A DNA stretch of 53,106 bases, taken from Bacteroidales bacterium (GTDB taxonomy: Bacteria; Bacteroidota; Bacteroidia; Bacteroidales; UBA932). The notes beneath the pieces were generated by a model. It was given only the letters and a program-made list of their open reading frames with translations, did not search any database and was not told where the DNA came from. Each line of letters opens with the position of its first letter. The stretch's first letter is position 1. Made by a program: the position numbers and the translations under genes. Location of the stretch: positions 1-53,106 of the forward strand of contig JAFSUF010000092.1 in NCBI GenBank assembly GCA_017445425.1, in the 5' to 3' direction. Positions 8,633 to 17,001 of this stretch are shown piece by piece.

Positions 8633-8968
8633 TTATTGCTGGGCGTCGCTGAAGTCTTTGACCAGCGAAGCCTTATCTACACGGATAGAGACATCCTTGC
8701 CGATCTCTATATCCACCGTCTTGTCACGGATCTCCTTCACGGTGCCGTAGATGCCACCTATGGTCACCACCTTGTCGCCCTTCTTGAGTTCATTGCGGAA
8801 CTTGTCCATCTCTTTCTGCTTCTTCTGCTGGGGACGGATCATAAAGAGCCACATGATCAGGAACATCAGCACAATCATGATAAGGAACGACCAGCTTCCG
8901 CCGCTCTGGGCAGGTGCACCGTCGGCCGCTGCCTGAGGTGACTGCATAAGGAATGTTAAGAATCTCAT
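8633..8968 (-). CDS. yajC: Preprotein translocase subunit YajC
   Basis: A 111-residue small inner-membrane protein that associates with SecDF-YidC in protein export. It has an Ala/Gly-rich N-terminus, one strong transmembrane helix (SFLIMIVLMFLIMWLFM) followed at once by RPQQKKQKEM, then the conserved KKGDKVVTIGGIYGTVKEI segment. These are the hallmarks of YajC. It lies between nusB and the YbbR-domain gene, all on the same strand. Confidence 0.96.
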   Translation of the reverse strand: MRFLTFLMQSPQAAADGAPAQSGGSWSFLIMIVLMFLIMWLFMIRPQQKKQKEMDKFRNELKKGDKVVTIGGIYGTVKEIRDKTVDIEIGKDVSIRVDKASLVKDFSDAQQ

Positions 8969-8992
8969 ATTTCGAAATATTAAATGGTTAGA

Positions 8993-9940
8993 CTATTTTG
9001 AACCGTCATACAGACCCCGACCCTCCTTTACCACCTCGCCGGTCTCAATCATCTTTTTGATTATTACATCCAGCACCCCGTTTACAAAAACATGGCTGTT
9101 TGGCGTGCTGTAGAATTTGGATATGTCCACATACTCGTTTATCGTAACCTTTACAGGTATGGTGGGGAAGGTAACCGCCTCCGTGAGGCCAATCACAACC
9201 AGGCATGCATCCACCCTTACTATGCGGGCCGGATCCCAGTTGGGGACATGCTGCTGCAAGCGGGTGACATACTTGTCATAGTTGACTGCGGAGGTATAGA
9301 GCAGTTTTACGGCAAACTCCCTGTCATCGTCCTTGAGGAATACATTGTGCCTGGGCAGGCGCCCGCCTTTTGCAACTTGTGCTATATCCTTGATTATCAC
9401 ATTCAAATCGTAGCCCAAATCGTCTGCCCAATAGACCGAGGTCTCTTCAAGGATATCCCAGAGCATCTCGTTATCTTCAAGCTCCTGCTCAAAGATGCTG
9501 CTTACAAACCTGCAGTCATCTTCAAGGGTGCAATCTGACGCTTCCACATACTCCCGATAATAGTCAGAAGTCACCACGGATGCATATAACTGCTTGATAA
9601 ACACGTCGTATTCTTCCCAGCCCAAGCCTTTCTTGGAGCATGTTTCAGTAAAATGTGGATCCTCTTCAAGCATCGTGATAAAACGATTGTCCACAAACCG
9701 GGTGCTTGCATTCAGTTCGCTCTCACTCGGGTGGAACTTATTGCGGCCAGCCTCGATTTTCTGCAATGCCAGACGCTTCAGGGCGGGAGCGATATTCAGC
9801 AGGAAATAATATAAATCAAGTGTCTTGGAACAAGAGAGCAACAACTCTTTCTCTGCAGCGGAAAGGTCCACCGATTGCGAAGTTTCAGCTGCATATAGAA
9901 CTTTAAAAACCTTGATGCGGATTAACCGTCGATTGAGCAT
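8993..9940 (-). CDS. nusB: Transcription antitermination factor NusB (long Bacteroidota form)
   Basis: A 315-residue protein. The classical NusB fold is in the C-terminal half, including LLYTSAVNYDKY and the diagnostic LTEAVTFPTIPVKVTINEYV and FVNGVLDVI segments. The N-terminal half (RRLIRIKVFKVLYA) starts with the conserved NusB beginning and carries an inserted helical region, which makes it about twice the length of the E. coli protein. This long form is usual in Bacteroidota. NusB binds boxA RNA with S10 to prevent premature termination in rRNA operons. The ATG at 9940 fits the promoter at 9961-9968 (20 nt spacing); an earlier GTG would overlap the promoter. Confidence 0.93.
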   Translation of the reverse strand: MLNRRLIRIKVFKVLYAAETSQSVDLSAAEKELLLSCSKTLDLYYFLLNIAPALKRLALQKIEAGRNKFHPSESELNASTRFVDNRFITMLEEDPHFTETCSKKGLGWEEYDVFIKQLYASVVTSDYYREYVEASDCTLEDDCRFVSSIFEQELEDNEMLWDILEETSVYWADDLGYDLNVIIKDIAQVAKGGRLPRHNVFLKDDDREFAVKLLYTSAVNYDKYVTRLQQHVPNWDPARIVRVDACLVVIGLTEAVTFPTIPVKVTINEYVDISKFYSTPNSHVFVNGVLDVIIKKMIETGEVVKEGRGLYDGSK

Positions 9941-9960
9941 AAAAGGAGAAATATTTTGCA

Positions 9961-9996
9961 CAAATATAGGTTTTATGTATAAATAAATTACCTTTG
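9961..9996. promoter_or_regulatory. Divergent -7 elements for nusB and the DUF3276 gene
   Basis: On the minus strand TATATTTG lies at 9968-9961, 20 nt before the nusB ATG. On the plus strand TACCTTTG lies at 9989-9996, 26 nt before the DUF3276 ATG. Both match TAnnTTTG. Clear -33 TTTG boxes at the ideal distance were not seen for either. Confidence 0.6.
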
Positions 9997-10022
9997 TTAA
10001 GAGAAATTTAAAAAAGATCGCT

Positions 10023-10400
10023 ATGTATTTTGAAGATTACGAAAATGCAAAGAGTCAGGAGCGTAGCAGCGATGACGTCTATTCCAAGCCGGTGAGAGCG
10101 GGTAAACGTACCTACTTTTTTGATGTAAAGGCCACTAAGGGCAACGATTACTACCTCACCATCACAGAGAGCAAGCGCAAAATCGAAAGGGACGGGAAAT
10201 ATGTTTATGACAAACATAAAATTTTCCTCTACAAAGAAGATTTTGAAAAATTTTCGGAGGGTTTGCAGGAGGTTATCGATTATATCAAAGAGCGTTGCCC
10301 CGTTACCGAGGCTCGCCCTTACAGCGACCGTAACAACCCCGAATCGGATGAAAATCAGGGCGGTGGAAAGTTCTCGGATGTAGATTTCGACGAACTCTAA
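10023..10400 (+). CDS. PUR-domain nucleic-acid-binding protein (DUF3276)
   Basis: A 125-residue protein of the DUF3276 family, which adopts a PUR-alpha-like fold. PUR-domain proteins bind single-stranded DNA or RNA. The core GKRTYFFDVKATKGNDYYLTI followed by ESKR and the helix KEDFEKFSEGLQEVIDYI is typical. The N-terminal 25 residues are charged and probably flexible, and the C-terminus is acidic and disordered (ENQGGGKFSDVDFDEL). It is a single-gene transcript with a promoter at 9989-9996 and a strong terminator at 10411-10459. The cellular role in Bacteroidota is not known. Confidence 0.9.
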   Translation: MYFEDYENAKSQERSSDDVYSKPVRAGKRTYFFDVKATKGNDYYLTITESKRKIERDGKYVYDKHKIFLYKEDFEKFSEGLQEVIDYIKERCPVTEARPYSDRNNPESDENQGGGKFSDVDFDEL

Positions 10401-10410
10401 TCCAGGCCGC

Positions 10411-10459
10411 AATAAAAGAGCCGCACAGCCCGATTCTGGGCGAGTGCGGCTTTTTTATT
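10411..10459. terminator. Bidirectional intrinsic terminator
   Basis: AATAAAAGAGCCGCAC (10411-10426) pairs with GTGCGGCTTTTTTATT (10444-10459) with one wobble. An inner GCCC/GGGC stem closes the loop. The A-tract and T-tract allow function in both directions. It ends the DUF3276 transcript. Confidence 0.9.
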
Positions 10460-10466
10460 ATATTTG
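10459..10466 (+). promoter_or_regulatory. -7 element of the 10489 gene
   Basis: TATATTTG matches TAnnTTTG and lies 22 nt before the ATG at 10489. It begins in the last base pairs of the preceding terminator. No good -33 box is visible. Confidence 0.45.
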
Positions 10467-10488
10467 GGTTTGTTCTTTCGACATAGTT

Positions 10489-10968
10489 ATGGAAAACAGG
10501 CAGCAGGACGGGTGTAACGTCTATTACAAAGAGCGTTACGGGATTAATTTAGGGGAGTTGAGCGATGTAATAAGGCTCTCGCTTGAGAATCTGTACCGCC
10601 GCGGAGTCAGGATGAGCCCCGATAAACTTTTTAACAAACTTGAACAATGCGGGGTAAACCTGAGAACCGGCACGGTAGAACGCACCCGGTTCACAGCCCT
10701 TACTAAGCGGGTTATGCCGGAACCTGCCGGCCTGACACACTCCGCTGCACACTTCTGGTATGCCGCCCAGATGCAACCCTTCAATGAAGAGGAGATTGTT
10801 TTTCTTGCACAGAGATTCCCAGAGCAGACTGCAAACCTCTACCCTTCCCTATGGAAGAGCTACCTGCTTTTTGCAAGGAAAAAATACCTGCACGATTGCG
10901 CATGCACCGAGTTACTTGAACCCGAAGAATGCGTATTCCAGAACGATTGCGAGCGCAGTGAATGCTAA
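10489..10968 (+). CDS. Hypothetical protein with a cysteine-rich C-terminus
   Basis: The family was not recognised. The frame encodes 159 residues from the ATG at 10489; a GTG 45 bases upstream sits inside the terminator and was rejected. The protein has no signal peptide and no membrane segment and appears mainly helical. Two or three amphipathic helices (LSDVIRLSLENLYRRGV, PDKLFNKLEQCG) precede a central HFWYAAQMQPFNEEEIVFL segment. The last 25 residues hold five cysteines (DCAC, EECVFQ, DCERSEC), which could bind metal. The final 57 bases overlap the 3' end of the convergent DUF6427 gene, so this tail is constrained on both strands. A -7 element at 10459 supports expression. Confidence 0.6.
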   Translation: MENRQQDGCNVYYKERYGINLGELSDVIRLSLENLYRRGVRMSPDKLFNKLEQCGVNLRTGTVERTRFTALTKRVMPEPAGLTHSAAHFWYAAQMQPFNEEEIVFLAQRFPEQTANLYPSLWKSYLLFARKKYLHDCACTELLEPEECVFQNDCERSEC

Positions 10969-11844
10969 CGCGATGCGGCAGGCCTTGTCCGACGCCCCCC
11001 ACACCAAATAATCGTATAGCACCACCGATACCGGCACCATTATCAGCAACGTGTTCATCGTAAGGTTATTATAAGAAAATACCAGCACGATGAGAGTGAT
11101 CAGTGCGCTGTATGAATAAATCATTGTCATGGCATGTGAGTGGGACACGCTGTACTCTGCATTGCGGCGGAAAAAGGCCACCAGCGCCACTGCAAAACAA
11201 ACCAGCAATATCAATATCTTGATGACCCGCGCAGCAGAAGATGCGGCCAGGCCGGGATACGGCATCACGATACCTCTCAGATATGCCGACATAGCCGGCA
11301 TCAGCGTCCGTATGTCACCCGATACATACACCACAGTGAGGGCCACCACCAGAGGGAGCAGGAAACCGACAATAGATATCACTATGAACCGGAGTTTGTC
11401 GCCCGCCATCCAGAAGTTCATTAGCAGCATAAACACCGCCACCCAGAGCAAAGGGGGGAACATGAGCGAGGCCACCCCCAGCAGCATACTGTAAAGGAAG
11501 GCCATATCGTTGTTGGCATCACCGCCATAGAAACGCACGCAGATATAGAAGGCGGCATTGAGGGGCAGGGTGCAGAGGTAGCAGGGGTCATAAAGCGCCA
11601 CGGCGGGAAAACTGAGCGCCAGGATGGCGAATAACAGCGGAGCTATATGGTTGATACCAAGCGAGAAGAAATCCACCGCCATATACACCACCGCGGCATT
11701 GGCCGCAAACAGCAGCAAGCCGATGGCTACGGTGGCGAAAGAGACCTCCCCCCTGCTGAAGACAAAAGTAGACAGCAGATACATCACAAGCGTGACGACG
11801 ACCGCCACACTGGTGTACCGGCGTATGTCAAACCTCCGTTTCAC
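10912..11844 (-). CDS. Polytopic membrane protein, DUF6427-like
   Basis: A 310-residue integral membrane protein with about eight hydrophobic helices, such as VAVVVTLVMYLLSTFVF, LPLVVALTVVYVSG and ALAFTALAIVLEY. It resembles the DUF6427 family of Bacteroidota, for which no activity is known. There is no ATG before the first helix, so the start is a GTG at 11844-11842, six bases after the purD stop. Co-transcription with purD is likely. The last 57 bases overlap the convergent 10489-10968 gene tail to tail. Confidence 0.8.
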   Translation of the reverse strand: MKRRFDIRRYTSVAVVVTLVMYLLSTFVFSRGEVSFATVAIGLLLFAANAAVVYMAVDFFSLGINHIAPLLFAILALSFPAVALYDPCYLCTLPLNAAFYICVRFYGGDANNDMAFLYSMLLGVASLMFPPLLWVAVFMLLMNFWMAGDKLRFIVISIVGFLLPLVVALTVVYVSGDIRTLMPAMSAYLRGIVMPYPGLAASSAARVIKILILLVCFAVALVAFFRRNAEYSVSHSHAMTMIYSYSALITLIVLVFSYNNLTMNTLLIMVPVSVVLYDYLVWGASDKACRIALAFTALAIVLEYAFFGFK

Positions 11845-11850
11845 AAATAA

Positions 11851-13134
11851 CTATAGATATTTTTCGAGGTCCTTTGAGATGTCGCTGCGGTGATAACAGC
11901 CGTGGAAATCTATCATGGCAACGGCTCCGTATGCCTTGGCCGCCGCCGCTTTCATTCCGGCTCCGTTGGCAGTAACTGCCAATACGCGGCCGCCGCTGCT
12001 GGCAACCGCTCCATTTGAGAGTTTGGTGCCCATGTGAAAAACATTCACCTCACGGGAAGCCTCTTCAATCCCGCTGATGGGATAGCCTGAGACATAGTGA
12101 CCGGGATATCCACCAGAGACGACCACCACCGTTACTGCGACCTGGTCGCTGACCTGCAATTTCTCTGAAGCAAGATTTCCCTTAGCCGCCGCCTCAAGGT
12201 GCCCCAGAAGATCGCTGGCTATGCGTGTCATAACCGACTCTGTCTCAGGGTCACCCATCCTCACGTTGTATTCAATGACATACGGGTCTCCGTCGCAATT
12301 CATCAAACCGATGAATATGAAGCCCTTATATTCTATGCCATCGGCCGCAAGTCCGGCAATGGTGGGTTTTACTATGCGTTCTTCTACCCTTGCCATGAAC
12401 TCCCTGCCGGCAAACGGAACGGGCGATACAGCGCCCATGCCGCCGGTGTTGAGTCCGGTGTCGGCATCGCCGATGCGCTTATAGTCCTTGGCCTCGGGGA
12501 GGATAAGATAGTCGCGGCCGTCGGTAAGTACAAACACAGAGACCTCTATACCCTTGAGGAACTGTTCGATAACCACTTTGCTGGAGGCCTCGCCAAATTT
12601 GCCGGAGAACATCTCGTCCAGCTCTTTATAAGCATCTTCCAGATTATCTGGTATCACCACCCCTTTACCGGCTGCAAGACCGTCTGCCTTAAGCACATAG
12701 GGAGGTTGCAGAGTTTTGAGGAAAGACTTGGCATCGGCCACTGTGGCCTTGGTGAACGAGCGGTATGCCGCGGTGGGGATACCGTGCCGGGACATAAAAT
12801 CTTTGGCAAACTCTTTACTCCCCTCTAAGCGTGCCCCCTCCGCACCGGGACCTATCACCATCAAAGCGGGGAAGCGCCCCTTGAGAAAATCTGTAATGCC
12901 CGCAACCAGCGGGTTTTCAGGCCCAACCACCACCATATCGATGTCGTTTCCTGCCACGGCCGCCGCAACCGCCTCAAAATCATCTGCAGATGCTGCAATA
13001 TTGGTGGCTATCGCACTTGTACCGGGGTTGCCTGGCAGGCAAAACAATCTTTCAAGGCTTTCACTTTGGGAAATCTTCCAGGCAATGGCGTGCTCACGGC
13101 CGCCGCTGCCCAAAACAAGAACTTTTAATGGCAT
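11851..13134 (-). CDS. purD: Phosphoribosylamine--glycine ligase
   Basis: A 427-residue ATP-grasp enzyme that joins glycine to phosphoribosylamine, the second step of purine synthesis. It starts MPLKVLVLGSGGREHAIAW (residues 1-19), with the VVGPENPLVAG motif near residue 70, the ATP-grasp lysine segment YVLKADGLAAGKGVVI, and GGMGAVSPVPF and EYNVRMGDPETE for substrate and metal binding. The ATG at 13134 lies 19 nt after a TATCTTTG promoter element; a longer frame upstream has no family similarity. The other purine genes in the window, purM and purL, are unlinked. Confidence 0.97.
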   Translation of the reverse strand: MPLKVLVLGSGGREHAIAWKISQSESLERLFCLPGNPGTSAIATNIAASADDFEAVAAAVAGNDIDMVVVGPENPLVAGITDFLKGRFPALMVIGPGAEGARLEGSKEFAKDFMSRHGIPTAAYRSFTKATVADAKSFLKTLQPPYVLKADGLAAGKGVVIPDNLEDAYKELDEMFSGKFGEASSKVVIEQFLKGIEVSVFVLTDGRDYLILPEAKDYKRIGDADTGLNTGGMGAVSPVPFAGREFMARVEERIVKPTIAGLAADGIEYKGFIFIGLMNCDGDPYVIEYNVRMGDPETESVMTRIASDLLGHLEAAAKGNLASEKLQVSDQVAVTVVVVSGGYPGHYVSGYPISGIEEASREVNVFHMGTKLSNGAVASSGGRVLAVTANGAGMKAAAAKAYGAVAMIDFHGCYHRSDISKDLEKYL

Positions 13135-13139
13135 ATCGC

Positions 13140-13171
13140 TTTGTTTATTGCAACAAAGATAGCTACATTTG
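13140..13171. promoter_or_regulatory. Back-to-back promoters of purD and the DUF4296 gene
   Basis: The plus strand has TTTG (13140-13143), 20 nt, then TACATTTG (13164-13171). The minus strand has TATCTTTG at 13161-13154. The two -7 boxes are separated by only two bases, so polymerases at the two promoters should exclude each other. The plus-strand box ends 5 nt before the ATG at 13177, which implies a leaderless or nearly leaderless mRNA. Confidence 0.7.
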
Positions 13172-13176
13172 CTTTT

Positions 13177-13554
13177 ATGAAAAAAATCGCGACCATATTT
13201 TTGTGCTGTTTTCTGGTATCGGTTACCGCCTGTACCCAAAAGGGGATAATCCCAAAGAAGAAAATGGCCGCCATCAACGCCGATTTTTATTTAATGGACC
13301 AATATCTGGGAGCCGACCTCACGATGCGCAAGTTCTCAGATACCACAGCGGTTTATAAACCTGTGCTGCGATACTACGGCTACACTGCAGATGAATATTT
13401 TACATCTGTAGATTATTATCTTGAGAACTCGCGCGACATGGCCAAGATACTTGATATGACAGAGGCTATCCTTCGCAAGCGGCAGAAGGCCATTATGAAG
13501 CGCATCGAAGCCGATTCCCACAGGGTTGATACAACGACAACAAACTTCTTTTAG
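13177..13554 (+). CDS. DUF4296 lipoprotein
   Basis: A 125-residue small exported lipoprotein: a signal peptide with lipobox VTAC (cysteine near residue 19), then a short helical domain that matches the Bacteroidota DUF4296 family (MAAINADFYLMDQYL, PVLRYYGYTADEYFTSVDYYL). The function is unknown. The start ATG lies 5 nt after a -7 promoter element, so the mRNA is probably leaderless. deoC follows 3 nt downstream, so the two are co-transcribed. Confidence 0.85.
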   Translation: MKKIATIFLCCFLVSVTACTQKGIIPKKKMAAINADFYLMDQYLGADLTMRKFSDTTAVYKPVLRYYGYTADEYFTSVDYYLENSRDMAKILDMTEAILRKRQKAIMKRIEADSHRVDTTTTNFF

Positions 13555-13557
13555 AAT

Positions 13558-14430
13558 ATGGACTTTCTTGAAAAGTACTCTTACCGGCCCGCTGACATCG
13601 ACGTCAAGGTGGCAGCTGTTAAACAAAAGGCGGCCCAGTGGCAGAACAAAGAGGTGTGGTGCAAGGCTCTGGGGATGATTGACCTCACATCTCTCACTGT
13701 GAGCGACACCCCCACCAAAATAGCAGCTATGACAGAGAAGGTGAACACTTTCAAAGATACCTTCCCCCAATATCCCGGGCCGGCATCAATATGCGTATAT
13801 CCCAACCTGGCAAAGAGCGTGGCGGACGCCCGCTACAGCCGCGATATCCACATCACGGCCGTCGGCGGCGGTTTCCCCGCATCGCAGACATTCGCCAGCG
13901 TCAAGATAGCAGAATGTGTGGCAGCCGTCAAAGACGGTGCCGACGAGATTGATATAGTGCTGGCGCACAACTCTTTCCGCGACGGCCGTTTCAACGACAC
14001 CGCAAAGGAGATAACAGACATCAAGCAGGCCATAATGTCGGTAAACCCCAATGTACACCTCAAGGTAATTCTTGAAACAGGAGCCCTCGACAGCTATGAG
14101 GACATTGCCGTCGCCTCTTTTCTGGCCATCGAGTCAGGAGCCGATTTCATCAAGACCTCAACCGGCAAGATTGGCGTCAGTGCAACCCCGGAGGCTGCAT
14201 ACGTGATGTGCGAATGCATTAAGGCTTATTATGATGCTACCGGCAAGAAGATAGGTTTCAAGCCTGCAGGCGGCATTGCCAGCGCAGAGGATGCCTCGCT
14301 TTATTACGGCATTGTTGACACTGTGCTGGGCAGCGAATGGCTCAACCCAGGCCTGTTCCGGTTCGGAGCCAGCCGCATGGCCAACAACCTGCTCTCCGCC
14401 CTGGAGGGGAGGGAAGTCAAGTATTTCTAA
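13558..14430 (+). CDS. deoC: Deoxyribose-phosphate aldolase
   Basis: A 290-residue class I aldolase that splits 2-deoxyribose 5-phosphate to acetaldehyde and glyceraldehyde 3-phosphate in deoxynucleoside breakdown. The Schiff-base lysine is K199 in ADFIKTSTGK, the second active-site lysine is K235 in GFKPAGG, and D132 is in DEIDIVL. The length is a little above the 220-260 of many DeoC proteins because of an N-terminal extension of about 35 residues. It begins 3 nt after the DUF4296 lipoprotein and ends 9 nt from the convergent aminotransferase. Confidence 0.95.
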   Translation: MDFLEKYSYRPADIDVKVAAVKQKAAQWQNKEVWCKALGMIDLTSLTVSDTPTKIAAMTEKVNTFKDTFPQYPGPASICVYPNLAKSVADARYSRDIHITAVGGGFPASQTFASVKIAECVAAVKDGADEIDIVLAHNSFRDGRFNDTAKEITDIKQAIMSVNPNVHLKVILETGALDSYEDIAVASFLAIESGADFIKTSTGKIGVSATPEAAYVMCECIKAYYDATGKKIGFKPAGGIASAEDASLYYGIVDTVLGSEWLNPGLFRFGASRMANNLLSALEGREVKYF

Positions 14431-14439
14431 TCCTGGATT

Positions 14440-15756
14440 CTACTCCTGGGGATGATCTTTCTGGAAGAGGAGCAACCTGCGCGCAAGCTCGGGGATGTCC
14501 TCCTTGGCTATCAGTGACGTGCAGGCGCGGATGCCCTGGCGCGTGCTGCCGCACGTATCCAGACTGATGGCCGAGATGCCGTAGTAAAGCATCTCTTCCA
14601 GCAGGCCGGCGCCTGTCATGCCGGGATAGCTGTAGGTGAAGTAGAACCCGTCGGCCACATCCTCGTCCAAATCCTTGTCGTAAGTGATTTCAAAGCCCGC
14701 CGCAAGAAAGGCATCCTTCATCTGCCGGGCCTTGCGCCCGTACTCAATCACATCGTCGCGGAAGTTATAGTCACCGTCGTTCACCGCCTTGAAAATGGCC
14801 GCCAGGCCATACTGCGCGGAGTGAGAGGTGCCGCTGGAGAGGGGATGCAGCCCGCCGTAAACCACCGCATTGCGGAACACAGGCGTAGAATAGAAGCGTA
14901 GCAGGTCGGGGTATTTGCGCGCTGCAAGATGGTCGCTCAAAGCCAGGATCGCGATGCGCTCGCCCGCATAACTGAAGGCCTTTGAGCTGGATATCAGCAG
15001 GATATAATCGTCTGTATATTTGCCCACGGAGGGTTGGTATGGGGGCTCGCCCGGATGGCTGTAGTCCTTGCGGAAGTCCATCCCAAAATAAGCCAGGTCC
15101 TCAATCACGATAACGTCGTATTTACGGGCGGTCTCCCCTATTATCTTCAGTTCCTCCTCTGTAAGGCAGACCCAAGAGGGGTTGTTGGGGTTGGAATACA
15201 ATATGCTGTGAATGTGACCCTTGGAGAATATCTCCTCCAACTTGTCGCGCAGCTTATCTCCGCGCCAGTCGTAGATGTCGAACGACTCCACCCGGATGCC
15301 CAGCACCTTGTTCTGGAACTTGTGTACCGGGAAACAGGGGTCAATGAAAAGTGTGGTGGTGCGCTCCCTGTTAGTGCGGCTGGCAATCATGAACGACACG
15401 AACGCCGCCTGCATGGAGCCCACCGTTGCCAGGCAGTTCTCAGGAGCGACGTCGATGTCGATAAAGTTCTTTATGAAACGGGAGGCCTCCTTGCGGAGCG
15501 GCGGGATGCCGTCGATATCGGGATAATTGGCCGGGACGCCCGCCTTGAGCGCCTCTATCTGCGCGTCAATACCCACTCTGACTGCAGGCAGGCCCGGGTT
15601 GCCCATCTCCATATGGATGAAATGAACCCCGCTGGCAGACTCCAGCGTATCGGCAAGTTTCTTAATTTCACGTATAGTGGCTTTACCCACGCACGGAAGC
15701 CCGCTCTCGGCAAAGATACGGCCGACAAGCGCCTCGTCAAGCAGGTTGTATTTCAT
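14440..15756 (-). CDS. Pyridoxal-phosphate aminotransferase (class I/II), first of a pair
   Basis: A 438-residue fold-type I PLP enzyme. The PLP lysine is K259 (ISSSKAFSYAGERIA). SNPNNPSW at 188-195 contacts the substrate carboxylate and cofactor, and VIEDLAYFGMD holds the aspartate that pairs with the pyridine nitrogen. The insertions relative to AspC are large, and a preferred substrate cannot be named. It lies 6 nt after a second, only distantly similar aminotransferase (15763-16962) on the same strand, so the two are probably made together. Confidence 0.9.
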   Translation of the reverse strand: MKYNLLDEALVGRIFAESGLPCVGKATIREIKKLADTLESASGVHFIHMEMGNPGLPAVRVGIDAQIEALKAGVPANYPDIDGIPPLRKEASRFIKNFIDIDVAPENCLATVGSMQAAFVSFMIASRTNRERTTTLFIDPCFPVHKFQNKVLGIRVESFDIYDWRGDKLRDKLEEIFSKGHIHSILYSNPNNPSWVCLTEEELKIIGETARKYDVIVIEDLAYFGMDFRKDYSHPGEPPYQPSVGKYTDDYILLISSSKAFSYAGERIAILALSDHLAARKYPDLLRFYSTPVFRNAVVYGGLHPLSSGTSHSAQYGLAAIFKAVNDGDYNFRDDVIEYGRKARQMKDAFLAAGFEITYDKDLDEDVADGFYFTYSYPGMTGAGLLEEMLYYGISAISLDTCGSTRQGIRACTSLIAKEDIPELARRLLLFQKDHPQE

Positions 15757-15762
15757 TTTTGT

Positions 15763-16962
15763 TTAGATTGTGCGGCCGGGATACTCTTTGAGAGCCTTCT
15801 CAAGACATACGAGCGCAGCGCGCAGATCCTCTTCCTTGAGCACATACGCGAAACGTGCCTGATTCTTGCCGAGTCCCTTGGTAACATAGAAGCCCGCCAT
15901 CGGAGCGAACATCACAGTCTGCCCCTCGTAGTTGAACTCCTCCAGCAGCCAGCGGCAGAACTTTTCCGAATCGTCCACGGGCAGCTCTACTGCGGCGTAG
16001 AATGCGCCCAGAGGCATCGGGCACACGATACCCTCTATCTTGTTGAGACCCTCTACCAGGATCTGGCGGCGTTTGAGATATTCCTTCTTTACCTTGTCAA
16101 AATACTCCTGAGGGGTATCAAGTGCAGCCAGTGAGGCTATCTGACCCCACTTGCTGCAGCAAAGACGCGCCTGGGCATACTTGAGCACCAGCGGCATAAG
16201 TTCTTTGTTGCGCGACACAATGAAGCCCACGCGGGCACCGCACATACTGTAGCGCTTAGACACCGAATCGATGAGGATGATATTGTCGTCCATACCGGGC
16301 ACCTGCATAAAGGAGAAATGCGGCTCGTCGGTGTAGCAGAATTCGCGGTAAACCTCATCGGCTATGATGAACAGGCCGTGTTTTTTGGCGATGCTGCACA
16401 ACTGCAGCACATCTTCCTTTGAGTAGAGCTTGCCGGTGGGGTTGGCCGGGTTGCAGATAAGTATCGCCTTGGTTTTGGGAGTGATAACCTTCTCCACTTC
16501 GCTCATCGGGGGGAGCGCAAAGCCATCTTCGATATGGGTGGTGATGGGCACCAGCTTTGCATCGAACTGTATGGAGAAAGTGTTATAGTTGGTGTAGAAG
16601 GGTTCGAAAACGATGATTTCGTCGTCAGGGTCGCAGATTGCCTCTATGGAGATCTGGATAGCCTCGCTGCCGCCGTGGGTCACAATTATGTCCTTGGTCT
16701 CAACGTCGATTCCGATGCCTTTGTAATAACCCACCATCCCCTCACGCAACTGCAGGTCACCGAGCGAATTGGGATAAGAGATTATGGTGAGGTTATTCTC
16801 CTTGACTGCATCCAGAGCCACCTTGGGGGAATCCAGATCGGGCTGCCCCATATTAAGACGGTAGATCTTTATGCCGCGCTTAGCGGTCTCGTCGCTCAGG
16901 GGGATGAGTTTTCTGATTGGAGAATAGGGCATCGCAAGTGCCTTCTTGGAAAATGTAAGCAT
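15763..16962 (-). CDS. Aspartate aminotransferase-like PLP enzyme
   Basis: A 399-residue class I aminotransferase. NPANPTG is at residues 171-177, DEVYR at 202-206, and the PLP lysine is K236 in SVSKRYSMCGARVGF, which also provides the phosphate-binding arginine. The overall order is that of subgroup Ib aspartate or aromatic aminotransferases, so a role in amino-acid transamination with 2-oxoglutarate is expected. The exact substrate is unknown. The start ATG at 16962 is separated from the upstream carboxypeptidase gene by a short tandem repeat (16966-17001). Confidence 0.92.
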   Translation of the reverse strand: MLTFSKKALAMPYSPIRKLIPLSDETAKRGIKIYRLNMGQPDLDSPKVALDAVKENNLTIISYPNSLGDLQLREGMVGYYKGIGIDVETKDIIVTHGGSEAIQISIEAICDPDDEIIVFEPFYTNYNTFSIQFDAKLVPITTHIEDGFALPPMSEVEKVITPKTKAILICNPANPTGKLYSKEDVLQLCSIAKKHGLFIIADEVYREFCYTDEPHFSFMQVPGMDDNIILIDSVSKRYSMCGARVGFIVSRNKELMPLVLKYAQARLCCSKWGQIASLAALDTPQEYFDKVKKEYLKRRQILVEGLNKIEGIVCPMPLGAFYAAVELPVDDSEKFCRWLLEEFNYEGQTVMFAPMAGFYVTKGLGKNQARFAYVLKEEDLRAALVCLEKALKEYPGRTI

Positions 16963-16965
16963 GTC

Positions 16966-17001
16966 TTATCTGTGTTTTATTATCTGTGTTTTATTATCTG
17001 T
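16966..17001. repeat. 14-bp tandem repeat between dacB and the aminotransferase
   Basis: TTATCTGTGTTTTA occurs at 16966-16979 and 16980-16993, and a third partial copy runs to 17001. The third copy supplies the stop codon of the carboxypeptidase gene (TTA at 16994-16996). It looks like a recent slippage duplication. Confidence 0.9.
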
